The notes beneath the pieces were generated by a model. The model was not told the origin of the DNA and did no database searches. It was given only the letters and a program-made list of their open reading frames with translations. A stretch of DNA of 64,000 nt from assembly GCA_963788285.1 (NCBI GenBank), contig CAWBGB010000008.1, positions 1 through 64,000 of the forward strand, in the 5' to 3' direction. This DNA is from Alicyclobacillus_A sp963788285. Its GTDB lineage: Bacteria > Bacillota > Bacilli > Alicyclobacillales > Alicyclobacillaceae. Below, piece after piece: positions 44,271-53,688 of this stretch. The position numbers and the translations under genes are program-made. How positions within the stretch are numbered: position 1 is the stretch's first letter; each line of letters begins with the position of its first letter.

Positions 44271-45518
44271 TCAGCGACTACGCAGCTCGTCGAGACGAAT
44301 GGCACGTTTGTGGATGGTGTGCGCCCACTTCCGGTTGGTTTTCGTGAAGTACGCTTGAAACACCACAGGGCCCCAGGTCCACAGAAAGAACGGGAGAATG
44401 ATGAGCCCGACGTACGCTTTCCAGTTCACACGCTCCAGAAAGAGCGCCAGCGGCATTTGCATATACAAAAACACGTTCACAGCGACCCAAAAGTCAGTCG
44501 GCAAAAATGACGTAACGTGCCACATCACTGTGGTCTGCGGCGTCGACACTTGAAGCAACAGCATCAAGGACGTCAAGAACAAAATGAGAAAGCGCGCTGG
44601 CTGGAACAGGTAGACACCTGCATCAAACTTGACGAAATTACGTTCCTTGATACCCGCCACAAGCAGCGGAATCATGTGCTTCTTGGCGCAATGGAAGTGA
44701 CCTTGCATCCAACGCAAACGTTGGCGCATCGAAGCGATAAGCGTAGTTGGTTTTTCGTCGTATACCACCGCGTCATGCGCCCAAATCGGAATGATGCCAC
44801 GCTCGACGCAGCGCACGCCGAACTCAAGGTCTTCCGTAAGACCTGTGGCTCCCCAACCCATTTCTTTTAACAGAGCCATGTCGATGCATAGCCCCGTCCC
44901 GCCCAGTGAACTGGACAGCCTGAGATTTTGCCGGGCGTTTTGCCACATCCGATTGCTGTACCAGTAGGAAATGGCCATCGATACGCTCACCCACGTATCG
45001 AACGGGTTCTTTACGCCAAGGTAGCCTTGGATGACCTTGTGACCTTCCATCAGCCTGTCGTTCATGATGCGCAAAAAGTCAGGTGCGACGAGGTTGTCTG
45101 CGTCGAACATGACTATCGCGTCGTATTCCACGTTCCTTTTCCAGAGGCGTTCTAGCATCCACTCAATCGCGAAGCCTTTGCCCCGCTTCTCCTCGTCCAC
45201 TCGAACGTGGACGATAGCGCCGTGTTTTCTTGCCACATCCTTTGTGTGATCCGTACAGTTATCTGCGATGACGTGTATATCGTACAGTTCTTTTGGATAT
45301 TCTTGGTCGATAAGGCTGTCAATCAAAGGACCAATCACGCGCTCTTCATTGTGAGCAGCGATAACCACCGCAAAGCGCTTTCTCGGTTCATGACGTATTG
45401 GCTGACGACGGTGCCAAATGCCAAACAGCGACATCAAAATCTGATACACGCCGATGGCGCCCGTAAAGAGTTGCATTGCCACATATATGAAATTGAGCAA
45501 CGCGTGAAGCAGGGACAT
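44271..45518 (-). CDS. Membrane glycosyltransferase family 2 (415 aa)
   Basis: N-terminal transmembrane segment, then the GT-A domain: FAVVIAAHNEERVIGPLID, AIVMFDADNLVAPDFLR (DxD), a GGTGLCIDMALLKEMGWGA acceptor loop and QRLRWMQGHFHCAKK (QxxRW). Three or four C-terminal helices (about 290-400) follow. The DxD plus QxxRW set is that of processive or chitin/cellulose-synthase-like GT2 enzymes and IcaA-type N-acetylglucosaminyltransferases; the sugar is unknown. Monocistronic; upstream the divergent DedA gene. Confidence 0.85.
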   Translation of the reverse strand: MSLLHALLNFIYVAMQLFTGAIGVYQILMSLFGIWHRRQPIRHEPRKRFAVVIAAHNEERVIGPLIDSLIDQEYPKELYDIHVIADNCTDHTKDVARKHGAIVHVRVDEEKRGKGFAIEWMLERLWKRNVEYDAIVMFDADNLVAPDFLRIMNDRLMEGHKVIQGYLGVKNPFDTWVSVSMAISYWYSNRMWQNARQNLRLSSSLGGTGLCIDMALLKEMGWGATGLTEDLEFGVRCVERGIIPIWAHDAVVYDEKPTTLIASMRQRLRWMQGHFHCAKKHMIPLLVAGIKERNFVKFDAGVYLFQPARFLILFLTSLMLLLQVSTPQTTVMWHVTSFLPTDFWVAVNVFLYMQMPLALFLERVNWKAYVGLIILPFFLWTWGPVVFQAYFTKTNRKWAHTIHKRAIRLDELRSR

Positions 45519-45784
45519 GGACGTTCCCTCAGCTTTCTACACTGGTTTGCTTTCCGTGCATGGTTGACGTTCCGATGAAACACGGTGAGATCATATCGCA
45601 ACTCGGGCAAACGCCCATCCGTTTACCAAGCCTATGCGATACAACCGATGACTACCCCATTGTCCTGAGATTCGGGGAGTCTGTCAACCCCGCGGTGTTA
45701 CAGCCACCGATTCACATTTGAGCGAAAATCATGTACCATGGACAGGACCGCAAGATCCCGGACTGTCCAAGGAGGGCCCAAGGG

Positions 45785-46393
45785 TTGGCAGAGCATCTCA
45801 GTACGTTTATTTCTCACTATGGTAGTCTAGCCGTCTTTTTGCTCATGACACTGGAAAGCCTTTTTATCCCGATTCCCAGCGAAGTGGTCATGCCGTACGC
45901 TGGGTATTTAGCTTACCTGCACGAGCTATCCTTCGTAGGTGTAGTCGTGCTTTCCACAGTGGCGAATCTGGTCGGCGGACTCATCGCCTACGCCATCGGA
46001 CGTTCCGGTGGTAGAGCTTTCATCACCCATTATGGCAAATATGTACTGCTCAGCACGTCTCATCTTGAGAAGGCAGAGCGGTGGTTTGCCAGATACGGTG
46101 AATGGACTGTCTTTTTTGGACGCTTGTTGCCCGGAATCCGAACCTTCATTTCGCTGCCCGCAGGCGTGGCAAAGATGAACGTGGGCAAGTTTATCCTGTT
46201 TTCAGCACTAGGCGCCTTGCCTTGGAACCTTGCCATGACCTATGGTGGATTTCAACTCGGCAAACACTGGGATAAGCTGGACCAGTTGCTTAAGCCTCTT
46301 ACATATTTCGGTGCTGCGCTCTTGGTTGTGGCTGTGGTCTGGTTTTGGTTCGGAAAGCGAAAGTCAAATCGGCGGCAACGCGAAGTCTCATGA
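45785..46393 (+). CDS. DedA-family membrane protein (202 aa)
   Basis: VTT/SNARE-associated-type lipid scramblase family. ESLFIPIPSEVVMPYAGYLA (reentrant loop), GGLIAYAIGRSGGRAFI and FFGRLLPGIRTFISLPAGVA (conserved GRxxPxxRT) are present, with hydrophobic helices in between. TTG 45785 is nine bases from AAGGAGGG; the 18 upstream codons lack a site. DedA proteins move undecaprenyl phosphate or phospholipids and help cells at alkaline pH or under envelope stress. Confidence 0.88.
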   Translation: MAEHLSTFISHYGSLAVFLLMTLESLFIPIPSEVVMPYAGYLAYLHELSFVGVVVLSTVANLVGGLIAYAIGRSGGRAFITHYGKYVLLSTSHLEKAERWFARYGEWTVFFGRLLPGIRTFISLPAGVAKMNVGKFILFSALGALPWNLAMTYGGFQLGKHWDKLDQLLKPLTYFGAALLVVAVVWFWFGKRKSNRRQREVS

Positions 46394-47647
46394 CTCCTGC
46401 TTCGCCTGTACGATGGATAACACCCGGTGCTGGAGCGGCCCGTCCGACTCCAGCATTTCTTTTGGCAAAAACAGACGGTATTCTGAATCGGGATTGAGTG
46501 ACCGGACGATTTTCGATACACGACTTAACTCGTTCACTCGTCCGTCGTCCGACAACACCAGGATCCCCTCACCGCGATACACGTAGGCAGCCACTTCCGA
46601 GCTCCTCCCGGACACGTAGTAGTCCGGATGAAATCCCAGCGCTCGCGCCGCCGTACGTAAGGCTGCCCACTCTTCGCTGTTCGGTTCCGAACGGATCACT
46701 GGCGCAAATAACTTTCTATCCAGAAAGCGTTGCGCCAAATTCGCCAGAACGCGGTCCTCAGCCTTCGACCACCGCCGGAAGGCGTACTGGAGCGTCGACT
46801 CGTCAATCGCCAAGTAGTCTTCCACGGTGACCTGATCTTCCCCTGAGAATAGCGCCGCGAGCTCCAAAGGCATGTCCACCCCTTGACCATCGTTCCACAG
46901 CTCACGAGCCCGGCGGAGGATCTGCCCGACGAGAATGTCGCTGCCAACGGTCACCGGATGCAGGTACACTTGTGTGTACATAAAATAACGCGCGAGAATG
47001 TACTGTTCCGCCGTGTGCAATCCACTCTGTTTGAGCATGACCGTGCCTTCGTGGAGAGCGAGGGAACGCACCAGTCGAGCAAGTTCAAACCGCCCGTACG
47101 TCACACCGGTATGCAGCGCGTCCCGCAACAGATAATCCATTCTATCCACGTCCAGCTGACTAGTGATGAGTTGCTGCACGTACGGGAATCTTCCGTCCTT
47201 TTGCAGCACGCCGACGAGATCTAGGGCAAACGCCTCGTCGACTTGATTGAGTACCGAACGCAATTCCGGGTCCTCTAGAATGATGCGCTTCGTCCAATGT
47301 TCGTGGTGCAAAGGATAGATACGTTCAAAAGTATGCGAAAACGGCCCGTGCCCGACGTCGTGCAACAATGCGGCCGAAAGTGCAAGTCGCCGTTCGCGAG
47401 TGGAATCGGGCCATCCATACTCGCGATGTAAGTGTTCTACGACGCGTCGCATCGTCTCGTACGCACCGAGCGAATGCGTAAATCGACTGTGTTCCGCTCC
47501 GTGAAACGTCAAGTACGATGTGCCGAGCTGGCGAATGCGCCGCAGGCGTTGTACAGCTGACGTATTCACGAGTTGCCAAATCCACGGGTCGTCCACCCGG
47601 ATTTCGTCGTGTACAGGATCTTTCAATACTTTCTCAAAGCGGGCCAA
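46388..47647 (-). CDS. HD-domain phosphohydrolase, YwfO-like (419 aa)
   Basis: dGTPase-like HD protein. The N-terminus VLKDPVHDEIRVDDPWIWQL, then QLGTSYLTFHGAEHSRFTHS (first His), LLHDVGHGPFSHTFE (HD) and SQLDVDRMDYLLRDALHTG (final Asp) give the metal site. A C-terminal regulatory half follows. TTG 47647 follows GGGAGAGGG. It belongs to the group of nucleoside-triphosphate hydrolases typified by YwfO. The last codons overlap the convergent DedA gene. Confidence 0.88.
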   Translation of the reverse strand: MARFEKVLKDPVHDEIRVDDPWIWQLVNTSAVQRLRRIRQLGTSYLTFHGAEHSRFTHSLGAYETMRRVVEHLHREYGWPDSTRERRLALSAALLHDVGHGPFSHTFERIYPLHHEHWTKRIILEDPELRSVLNQVDEAFALDLVGVLQKDGRFPYVQQLITSQLDVDRMDYLLRDALHTGVTYGRFELARLVRSLALHEGTVMLKQSGLHTAEQYILARYFMYTQVYLHPVTVGSDILVGQILRRARELWNDGQGVDMPLELAALFSGEDQVTVEDYLAIDESTLQYAFRRWSKAEDRVLANLAQRFLDRKLFAPVIRSEPNSEEWAALRTAARALGFHPDYYVSGRSSEVAAYVYRGEGILVLSDDGRVNELSRVSKIVRSLNPDSEYRLFLPKEMLESDGPLQHRVLSIVQAKQES

Positions 47648-47675
47648 AGCACATCCCTCTCCCAAGCGCTGGGTA

Positions 47676-47712
47676 TAAAAAAGCCTGTCCGCAAACTCTG
47701 GCAGACAGGCAG
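47676..47712 (-). terminator. Terminator of the erpA-like gene
   Basis: Minus-strand GCCTGTCTGCC/GCGGACAGGC hairpin followed by TTTTTTATA. Confidence 0.65.
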
Positions 47713-47721
47713 AAGACTATC

Positions 47722-48078
47722 TTACACGTCGCAGGATCCAGGCTGTCCAGCTTTTGTCGCTGTCCGAAAACTCGATCCGCACCCACAGGTGGACGTGGCG
47801 TTCGGATTGAAAATCCGAAACCCTTGTCCCGTGAAGTCGTCCACATAGTCCACTTCAGAGCCGTCAATCAGTTCCAGACTCTCCTTGTCCACGAGTACAA
47901 GGATGCCGTTAATGTTGTACTGCAAGTCCGACTCCTTCGGACCGTCCAGTGCCATCCCGTAACTGAATCCGGTGCATCCGCCTGGTTTCACGTAAATCCG
48001 CAGTGCGCTTTCATCTTCACCGCGGCCGGCCATCATCTCCCGAAGTTTTTCGGCAGCGTTGTCAGTGACTGTAATCAC
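47722..48078 (-). CDS. erpA: A-type iron-sulfur carrier (HesB/ErpA family, 118 aa)
   Basis: The three conserved Cys are in KPGGCTGFSYG (about 35) and TCGCGSSF (about 101-103). ITVTDNAAEKLREMM forms the N-terminal helix and FTGQGFRIFNPNA leads to the C-terminal loop. Delivers Fe-S clusters to apoproteins. GTG 48078 follows GAAGGGAG; the longer frame lacks a site. The extra C-terminal stretch after CGCGSSF (TATKAGQPGSCDV) with a fourth Cys is longer than usual. Confidence 0.88.
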   Translation of the reverse strand: MITVTDNAAEKLREMMAGRGEDESALRIYVKPGGCTGFSYGMALDGPKESDLQYNINGILVLVDKESLELIDGSEVDYVDDFTGQGFRIFNPNATSTCGCGSSFRTATKAGQPGSCDV

Positions 48079-48148
48079 GTCTGACCCACTCCCTTCGGTT
48101 CTTATTATACTGCACCCATTCAGAGTCTGCATGACCCGATCTCGGCTG

Positions 48149-48625
48149 CTACTGCATCGACTTCACGAAGGCCAACACAGTTTCCGCGTGTCCGTCCACT
48201 TTGACCTTCGGGTAGATCTTTGCAATACGGCCGTCGCGGTCAATCACGAACGTCGTGCGCTCGATGCCGAGCACCTTCTTGCCATACATGTTCTTTTCCT
48301 TTACGACGCCATACGCGTCGCACACGGCACTCGTGGTGTCAGCCAGCAACGTGAGCCCCGACAGTTCGTGCTTTGCAACGAACTTTTGGTGTGATTCCAC
48401 CGTATCCCTGGACACCCCAAGGATGACAGCCCCCGTTTGTTCAAACTCCTGCGCCAGGCTGCAAAACGTCTTGGCCTCCAGCGTACACCCCGGCGTATCG
48501 TCCTTCGGATAAAAGTACAACACCACAATTTTTCCTTTACAGTCTGCCAGCGACACCGATTCCCCGGTTTGCGTCGGCAGTGTAAAATCTGGTGCAACTT
48601 GTCCAACGTGAATCTCTGCCATCAT
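48149..48625 (-). CDS. bcp: Thioredoxin-dependent thiol peroxidase Bcp (158 aa)
   Basis: Peroxiredoxin-Q type. The peroxidatic Cys is in PKDDTPGCTLEAKTFCSL (about residue 46), with the resolving Cys five residues later, both present. VVLYFYPKDDTPGC and DRDGRIAKIYPKVKVDGH are typical. Reduces hydrogen and organic peroxides in the cytosol. ATG-ATG start behind GGGAGGA; either may be used. Confidence 0.92.
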   Translation of the reverse strand: MMAEIHVGQVAPDFTLPTQTGESVSLADCKGKIVVLYFYPKDDTPGCTLEAKTFCSLAQEFEQTGAVILGVSRDTVESHQKFVAKHELSGLTLLADTTSAVCDAYGVVKEKNMYGKKVLGIERTTFVIDRDGRIAKIYPKVKVDGHAETVLAFVKSMQ

Positions 48626-48758
48626 CCGTCCTCCCACCACATTGTCGTTTGTCAGCAGTATATCACTATACTGCGAGGCTTCTGTATTTATGAGCGCTAT
48701 TTCTCATCATTTCTACCTGAACGAACGCCGGCCTTAAGTCTCAGGCCGGCGACAGATA

Positions 48759-50213
48759 TTAAGATTTGACCACTTTCACAAAGCGAATTTCCGGATCATC
48801 AGGCCCTTGTACAGGCAAGCCCGCGCGCAGGTTTTCTTCGATGTAGTCAATGTTGTCCTGCGTGACAATCTCGCCGGGAAGCAGAATCGGTATCCCCGGT
48901 GGATACACCATAATCATTTCTGCAATCGTCCGGCCGACGCTTTCCTGCAGCGGCACCAACTCCGTTTTCGCGTAAAACGCCTTGCGAGGCGACATGCTCA
49001 GCGTCGGCATGGACGGCGTCTTGACCACGGCGCTGCGCCGTCCAATCCGGTCTTCGTACATGTGCGAAATCTTTTGGAGCGCTTCGACCAGGCGGTCGAG
49101 ATCCTCAGGCTCATCCCCCCAGGAGACCAGACAGAGGATGTTGTACAGGTCGCTCAACTCCACTTCAATGCTAAACTCCTCGCGCAGCATTCGCTCCACG
49201 TCAAACCCTCGGATACCCAAGTCCTTGACGCAAATGGTCAATTTTGTCGGGTCCAGCGCGTAAGTGGCGCTATTATGGAGAATTTCTTCTCCTGGGCAGT
49301 ACAAGCCCGGGATTTCGTTGATTCTCCGTCGCGCATCTTCTGCCAGAGCTATGGCTTTCGACACGCGCTCGTGCCCATACAGTGCGAGTTGCTTCCTGGC
49401 CACATCGAGCGACGCCAAGAGCAAATAGGACGTAGACGTGGTCGTGAGCATGCTGAGTATTACCTGGACGTGCCGGGGATCGACCAGTCCCTCCCGGACA
49501 TTCAGGACACTGGACTGTGTCATGGACCCGCCAAGTTTGTGGACACTGGTGGCCGCCATGTCGGCGCCCGCCTCCATCGCGGACATCGGCAGGCGCTCGT
49601 GAAACGGCGTATGCGTTCCATGCGCTTCGTCTACCAAGACCAAGGCGTGGTGAGCGTGCGCAACTTCGACAATCCGCTTTAAGTCTGCCGCCACGCCAAA
49701 ATACGTGGGGTTGATGACCACAATGGCTTTGGCGTCGGGATGCTCCATGAACGCCTGTTCCACGGTCTCAACGGACAGTCCGTGCATGATGCCCAATTCG
49801 TGGTCCACCTCAGGATGCAAGAACACCGGCATTGCGTCTGCCAGCATGATGGCAGTAAGCACTGATTTATGCACGTTTCTTGGGACCAGGATTTTTTCAC
49901 CTGGGTTGACGGCTGCTAGGACCATGGTCATGATGGCCGAACTCGTCCCTTGAACGGAGAAAAATGTATAGTCAGCACCAAACGCCTCCGCCGCGAGTTC
50001 CTGGGCCTGTTTGATGATCCCAGTGGGTTTGTGTAGATCGTCCAGTGGCGCAATGTTAATCAAGTCGAGCGACAACGCGTTTTCACCGATAAATTGCTGA
50101 AACTCAGATTCCATCCCTCGGCCGCGCTTGTGTCCTGGGATGTGAAATTGTATGGGTTGTCGCTGCACGTGGTTGAGAAGGCCCGTGAACAGCGGTGTTT
50201 CCGTTTGGTTCAA
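48759..50213 (-). CDS. speA: Arginine decarboxylase, fold type I (SpeA/YaaO family, 484 aa)
   Basis: PLP enzyme of the Orn/Lys/Arg decarboxylase family: FHIPGHKRGRGMESEFQQFI at the N-terminus, TFFSVQGTSSAIMTM, LVLVDEAHGTHTPF (Asp and His contacting PLP), Schiff-base Lys in ATSVHKLGGSMTQSS, and the C-terminal PPGIPILLPGEIV. Length and motifs agree with B. subtilis SpeA, which makes agmatine for polyamine synthesis. ATG behind a GGTTTAG context with a weak site. The YwhD-like gene lies five bases upstream on the same strand, giving an operon. Confidence 0.9.
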   Translation of the reverse strand: MNQTETPLFTGLLNHVQRQPIQFHIPGHKRGRGMESEFQQFIGENALSLDLINIAPLDDLHKPTGIIKQAQELAAEAFGADYTFFSVQGTSSAIMTMVLAAVNPGEKILVPRNVHKSVLTAIMLADAMPVFLHPEVDHELGIMHGLSVETVEQAFMEHPDAKAIVVINPTYFGVAADLKRIVEVAHAHHALVLVDEAHGTHTPFHERLPMSAMEAGADMAATSVHKLGGSMTQSSVLNVREGLVDPRHVQVILSMLTTTSTSYLLLASLDVARKQLALYGHERVSKAIALAEDARRRINEIPGLYCPGEEILHNSATYALDPTKLTICVKDLGIRGFDVERMLREEFSIEVELSDLYNILCLVSWGDEPEDLDRLVEALQKISHMYEDRIGRRSAVVKTPSMPTLSMSPRKAFYAKTELVPLQESVGRTIAEMIMVYPPGIPILLPGEIVTQDNIDYIEENLRAGLPVQGPDDPEIRFVKVVKS

Positions 50214-50217
50214 TGAA

Positions 50218-50697
50218 CTACCCCTTTCTCATCTGTTCATATTCAAACGCTGCACGAAATGCAGGCGCAGCGTTCTCCCACAAATCAGGTCGTACGTTTA
50301 CAAGGAAGTCGCGGACTTTGAGGCGGACGTCGTCAGGAATGCCATCCAAATCAATCTGGCCCCTTACCGCTTTGTCCATCTTGTTAACTTGTTCCGCAAG
50401 AGATTTGTACCCCAATTTAGCCTGTTCGTCAATCCATATGACAAACGGCATGGCGCCGTGAAAACCCATCTTACCTTCTGATCTCTTCAACGTAATCCAG
50501 AACACGTACACGGAGCGTGGACTGGCCAATTCGTCCTTCGACTTGACGAATGTGACGCTGCGCTCCAACTGGCTTTTGGCGTGAATCGCACCGTTGTCGA
50601 TGAAAACCCGGTCACCATCCACAAAAACCGCCGACAACCCCTTCAATGTATCGTCTGTGCTGTGTGCGGATTTCCCAGTCAAGCTTAACTTCTCCAT
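50218..50697 (-). CDS. ywhD: YwhD-family protein (159 aa)
   Basis: Reads GLSAVFVDGDRVFIDNGAIH then AKSQLERSVTFVKSKDEL, YVFWITLKRSEGKMGFHG, and LGYKSLAEQVNKMDKAVRGQ. This matches the unknown-function YwhD family of Bacillota, including the FIDxGAxHA and GYKSLxEHVNxMDK motifs. ATG 50697 follows AAGGAGG. First gene of an operon with speA; in B. subtilis ywhD is also near polyamine genes (speE/speB), so a polyamine link is plausible. Confidence 0.85.
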   Translation of the reverse strand: MEKLSLTGKSAHSTDDTLKGLSAVFVDGDRVFIDNGAIHAKSQLERSVTFVKSKDELASPRSVYVFWITLKRSEGKMGFHGAMPFVIWIDEQAKLGYKSLAEQVNKMDKAVRGQIDLDGIPDDVRLKVRDFLVNVRPDLWENAAPAFRAAFEYEQMRKG

Positions 50698-50872
50698 GCC
50701 GCTCAACCTCCTTCGTCTTTAGCTGCCGTTCGGAGAATCCCATTCATTGTAACGATTCCATACGGGAAAGTCATGCATGAGTCCGCCCAACATTACCGGA
50801 AAACGTGCATGGCAATCTTGACATTGGGAATTGTAAGAGTATCTTGCACCTTTGTGAAGCAGGGGGAGGCTC

Positions 50873-51499
50873 ATGAAAAGACTACTGATTGGGAGTGTCG
50901 CGTGTGCGATGCTGACCTTCCTAGGGTTGGCACTACCACCGCGCGCAATGGCTGAAAACACGATTTACAACACGTCTTTGCCTGATATTGTTCGCGTCGC
51001 CGTCCGGGAAAACAACGCCAGCGGACAACCAGATCCGCGCGGACGCATCATCTGGGTGCAAACCGTGCCGTTTGAACAATACTGCGAGGATGTGCTGCCA
51101 AACGAATGGATGCCCTCGTGGCACCCAGAGTCCCTAAGAGCGGGTGCCATGGCCATCAAAATGTTTGCTTGGTACCACCACCTACACCCGGTGACGATTG
51201 ACGGGTTTACGTTCGACGTGGATAACACAGTGAACTTCCAAACGTATCGATCCTGGTCTCGCCAAACAGAGACCAATCGCGCGGTGGAGTCGGTGCGTGG
51301 CTACTCGTACGTCAAGCCGAATGGAGAAATCATCGAATTAAACTACCGTGCAGGCTATCGCGACGATCCGAACTGGCAGTACCGCAACGCACAGAAAATG
51401 GCGCAGTGGGGTTCCCAATACTGGGCCGAGCGCGGCAGAACGTACATTCAAATTCTGCAATTTTACTACGCCGAACGAGCCCTGCGCAGAGTTCGATAA
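50873..51499 (+). CDS. Secreted SpoIID/LytB-domain protein (208 aa)
   Basis: Signal peptide MKRLLIGSVACAMLTFLGLA (cleavage near AMA-EN), then the SpoIID domain: VPFEQYCEDVLPNEWMPSWH and PESLRAGAMAIKMFAWYHHL, where the Glu in PNEW is the catalytic position, followed by TFDVDNTVNFQTYRSWSRQT. SpoIID-type proteins are lytic transglycosylases acting on denuded glycan in the spore or vegetative wall. ATG follows GGGGGAGG. The next gene starts 20 bases downstream, giving an operon. Confidence 0.85.
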   Translation: MKRLLIGSVACAMLTFLGLALPPRAMAENTIYNTSLPDIVRVAVRENNASGQPDPRGRIIWVQTVPFEQYCEDVLPNEWMPSWHPESLRAGAMAIKMFAWYHHLHPVTIDGFTFDVDNTVNFQTYRSWSRQTETNRAVESVRGYSYVKPNGEIIELNYRAGYRDDPNWQYRNAQKMAQWGSQYWAERGRTYIQILQFYYAERALRRVR

Positions 51500-51519
51500 T
51501 CTTTCGAGGGGGATTGTTC

Positions 51520-52257
51520 GTGAAAAGCTGGTTACCTTCTGGCAAAACCCTTGGCGTGTGCCTGACAGCCATCGCGTTGGCGCTCTGGTCACTGCCGAAT
51601 TCGCCGGCCCCAAACTCAACGTCATACCTGCACACAGGCTCGTCGATATCCCGTGGTGCCATTCCCACAGTGGCTGTCCCTGTGGAAGGACCGGCGCAAC
51701 CAAAGCCAAGCCATCCGCAGAACCAGACGCCGAGCCACCCGCAGCCCCCGAGCAATGCCGTGAATCCCGCGGCACCGAAGGCCGCACCTGTGGATCCGAC
51801 GGAGCCCACCGACAAGTTTTCGCCGTACGTGCCGATACCGAAGTCGAAATTGCGCATCCGCGTCATCGACGGGCGCACGGAGCGGCCGATTGAAGGGGCC
51901 GAGGTTGTCCTCATCGAAACCGAGCAGCGGTTCAAGACTGGGCCTGACGGATTCACACAGTGGATGGACGCGCCGGTTCTTCGCGATCCGCGCTATCGCC
52001 CACTGGTGGCCGAACTACACGGGCAACTTGGGGCCATCGCCTATAGAAACGGGTACCGCGATTCCGTACAACTCGGTATTCGAGTGCATGAAGGTGTTCG
52101 CAACGAAACCACCATCTGGATGTATCGACTTGGACCCGGCGACAGACGGATTGAACCCGTGTTGTACGAGGTTCCGTATCATCGCCTGTGGTTGATTGAG
52201 TTGGCCGACCGGTTCAGGAGCAAGTCTCAGCCCGGTGAAGGTCCAGAGCGCCCATAA
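51520..52257 (+). CDS. Secreted protein with Pro-rich linker and carboxypeptidase-regulatory-like domain (245 aa)
   Basis: N-terminal signal or anchor (MKSWLPSGKTLGVCLTAIAL), a Pro/Gln/Ser-rich linker (about 45-95, with QPKPSHPQNQTPSHPQPPSN), then a beta-rich domain starting LRIRVIDGRTERPIEGAEVV, typical of Ig-like/CNA-B or carboxypeptidase-regulatory folds. GTG 51520 follows GAGGGGGA. Co-transcribed with the SpoIID-like gene, so a cell-wall role is likely. A GGGCTGTCTC/GAGACAGCCC terminator follows. Confidence 0.65.
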   Translation: MKSWLPSGKTLGVCLTAIALALWSLPNSPAPNSTSYLHTGSSISRGAIPTVAVPVEGPAQPKPSHPQNQTPSHPQPPSNAVNPAAPKAAPVDPTEPTDKFSPYVPIPKSKLRIRVIDGRTERPIEGAEVVLIETEQRFKTGPDGFTQWMDAPVLRDPRYRPLVAELHGQLGAIAYRNGYRDSVQLGIRVHEGVRNETTIWMYRLGPGDRRIEPVLYEVPYHRLWLIELADRFRSKSQPGEGPERP

Positions 52258-52261
52258 CACA

Positions 52262-52312
52262 AACAGGGCTGTCTCAACCGGGAAGGCACCCGTAGAGACA
52301 GCCCTGACATGT
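52262..52312 (+). terminator. Terminator of the SpoIID-like operon
   Basis: CAGGGCTGTCTC pairs with GAGACAGCCCTG. No strong T-run, so it may work in both directions. Confidence 0.5.
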
Positions 52313-52340
52313 GGAGTACCGCCGAACACCGATGCGACGC

Positions 52341-53525
52341 TCAACGCGCCTCTCTTGCTTCGCGCACAGCCCGCACAATGCGTAAGGCTGCTTCGCAGAG
52401 TCTATCCTCCGTCGTCAACAAACCCACGCGGACAAACCCGTCTCCACATTCTCCAAAGCCGACACCCGGAGCCACCGCAACGTTCGCTCGTTCGAGCAAA
52501 AAGTCCGCAAAAGACGTCGATGTGTATCCACTCGGCACAGGCATCCAGACAAAGAACGAACCTTTTGGACGAGGGCAATCCACGCCGTTCTCCTGCAGTG
52601 TGGAGACAAATGCGTTGCGACGCCGCTCGTACGTATCCACCAACTCACGTACACATTCCTGTGATCCACTGAGCGCCTCAGCCCCTGCCAACTGCACAGC
52701 GGCGAACAGGGACACGTAGTAGTGATCCTGTATCAAGTTGATTGCCGACACGACCGATGGATTCCCTACCGCGAAGGCAATTCGCCACCCCGCCATGTTG
52801 TACGTTTTGCTCAACGTGTAAATCTCCACGCCGCACGCTTTGGCACCCGGCGTCTGCAAGAACGACGGCGGCTTCACGCCGTCGAAGCCGATGGCGCCAT
52901 AGGCAAAATCGTGTACCACGAGGATGTTGTGCTTGTTGGCATACGCGACGACGTCCGAGAAAAACTCCGGTGTTGCGACGGCGCCTGTGGGATTGTTTGG
53001 ATAATTCAAAAACAAAAGCTTTGCCTCATTCGCTTCCGCTTCCGGAATGGCTGCTAGATCCGGTAGAAACTCATTCTCCGACAACAGCGGAAACTTCACC
53101 ATCCGGCCTCCTGCGAGGGCGATTCCGCTCCAGTAGTCCGGATACCCTGGATCCGGCACCAACGCAACGTCTCCCGGATTCAAGTAGATTTCGCTGAGCT
53201 CCACGAGTCCCGTCTTTCCGCCAAAAAGCACTGCCACTTCTGTGTCTGGGTTGATATGTACTCCGTACTCCCTTGCGTAAAAATCAGCGGCAGCTGCCTT
53301 CAACTTCGGCAGGCCGGAAAACGGCGAGTACCGGTGTGTCTTTGGATTCAACGCAGCCGTTCGCAGTGCTTCTACAATGTGCGGAGGCGTCGGCAGGTCT
53401 GGATTTCCCTGACCCAGGTTAATCACGTCGTGGCCTGCCTGTACACGCGCATTCACTTTAGCCACCAGGCTGGCAAAAAATTGTTTCGGCAATTTCGACA
53501 TTCTATGTGCCATTTCAAAGTCCAC
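52341..53525 (-). CDS. mtnE: Pyridoxal-phosphate aminotransferase, MtnE-like (394 aa)
   Basis: Class I/II aminotransferase. LPKQFFASLVAKVNARVQAG and HDVINLGQGNPDLPTPPHIV at the N-terminus, LNYPNNPTGAVATPEFFSDV, VHDFAYGAIGFDG, and Schiff-base Lys in YTLSKTYNMAGWRIAFAVGN, with the substrate Arg near FVRVGLL. It resembles the methionine-salvage transaminase MtnE more than AspC; substrate inferred. GTG 53525 follows GGGGGTG; the frame extends seven more codons. No other methionine-salvage genes are nearby, so an alternative aminotransferase role remains open. Confidence 0.75.
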   Translation of the reverse strand: MDFEMAHRMSKLPKQFFASLVAKVNARVQAGHDVINLGQGNPDLPTPPHIVEALRTAALNPKTHRYSPFSGLPKLKAAAADFYAREYGVHINPDTEVAVLFGGKTGLVELSEIYLNPGDVALVPDPGYPDYWSGIALAGGRMVKFPLLSENEFLPDLAAIPEAEANEAKLLFLNYPNNPTGAVATPEFFSDVVAYANKHNILVVHDFAYGAIGFDGVKPPSFLQTPGAKACGVEIYTLSKTYNMAGWRIAFAVGNPSVVSAINLIQDHYYVSLFAAVQLAGAEALSGSQECVRELVDTYERRRNAFVSTLQENGVDCPRPKGSFFVWMPVPSGYTSTSFADFLLERANVAVAPGVGFGECGDGFVRVGLLTTEDRLCEAALRIVRAVREAREAR

Positions 53526-53688
53526 TTGACAGCACCCCCATTGCAACTTGCGAGACCCATTGTCTCACGCTTGTCCATGCGACGCAATGGATGTGGCATG
53601 CCCAAAGACAGAACTGGGCTGCAATTGCGGCAAATGACGCAAATGCAGGCCAGGTAATTGGACAATCTACGCTGTTACCGAACACGCA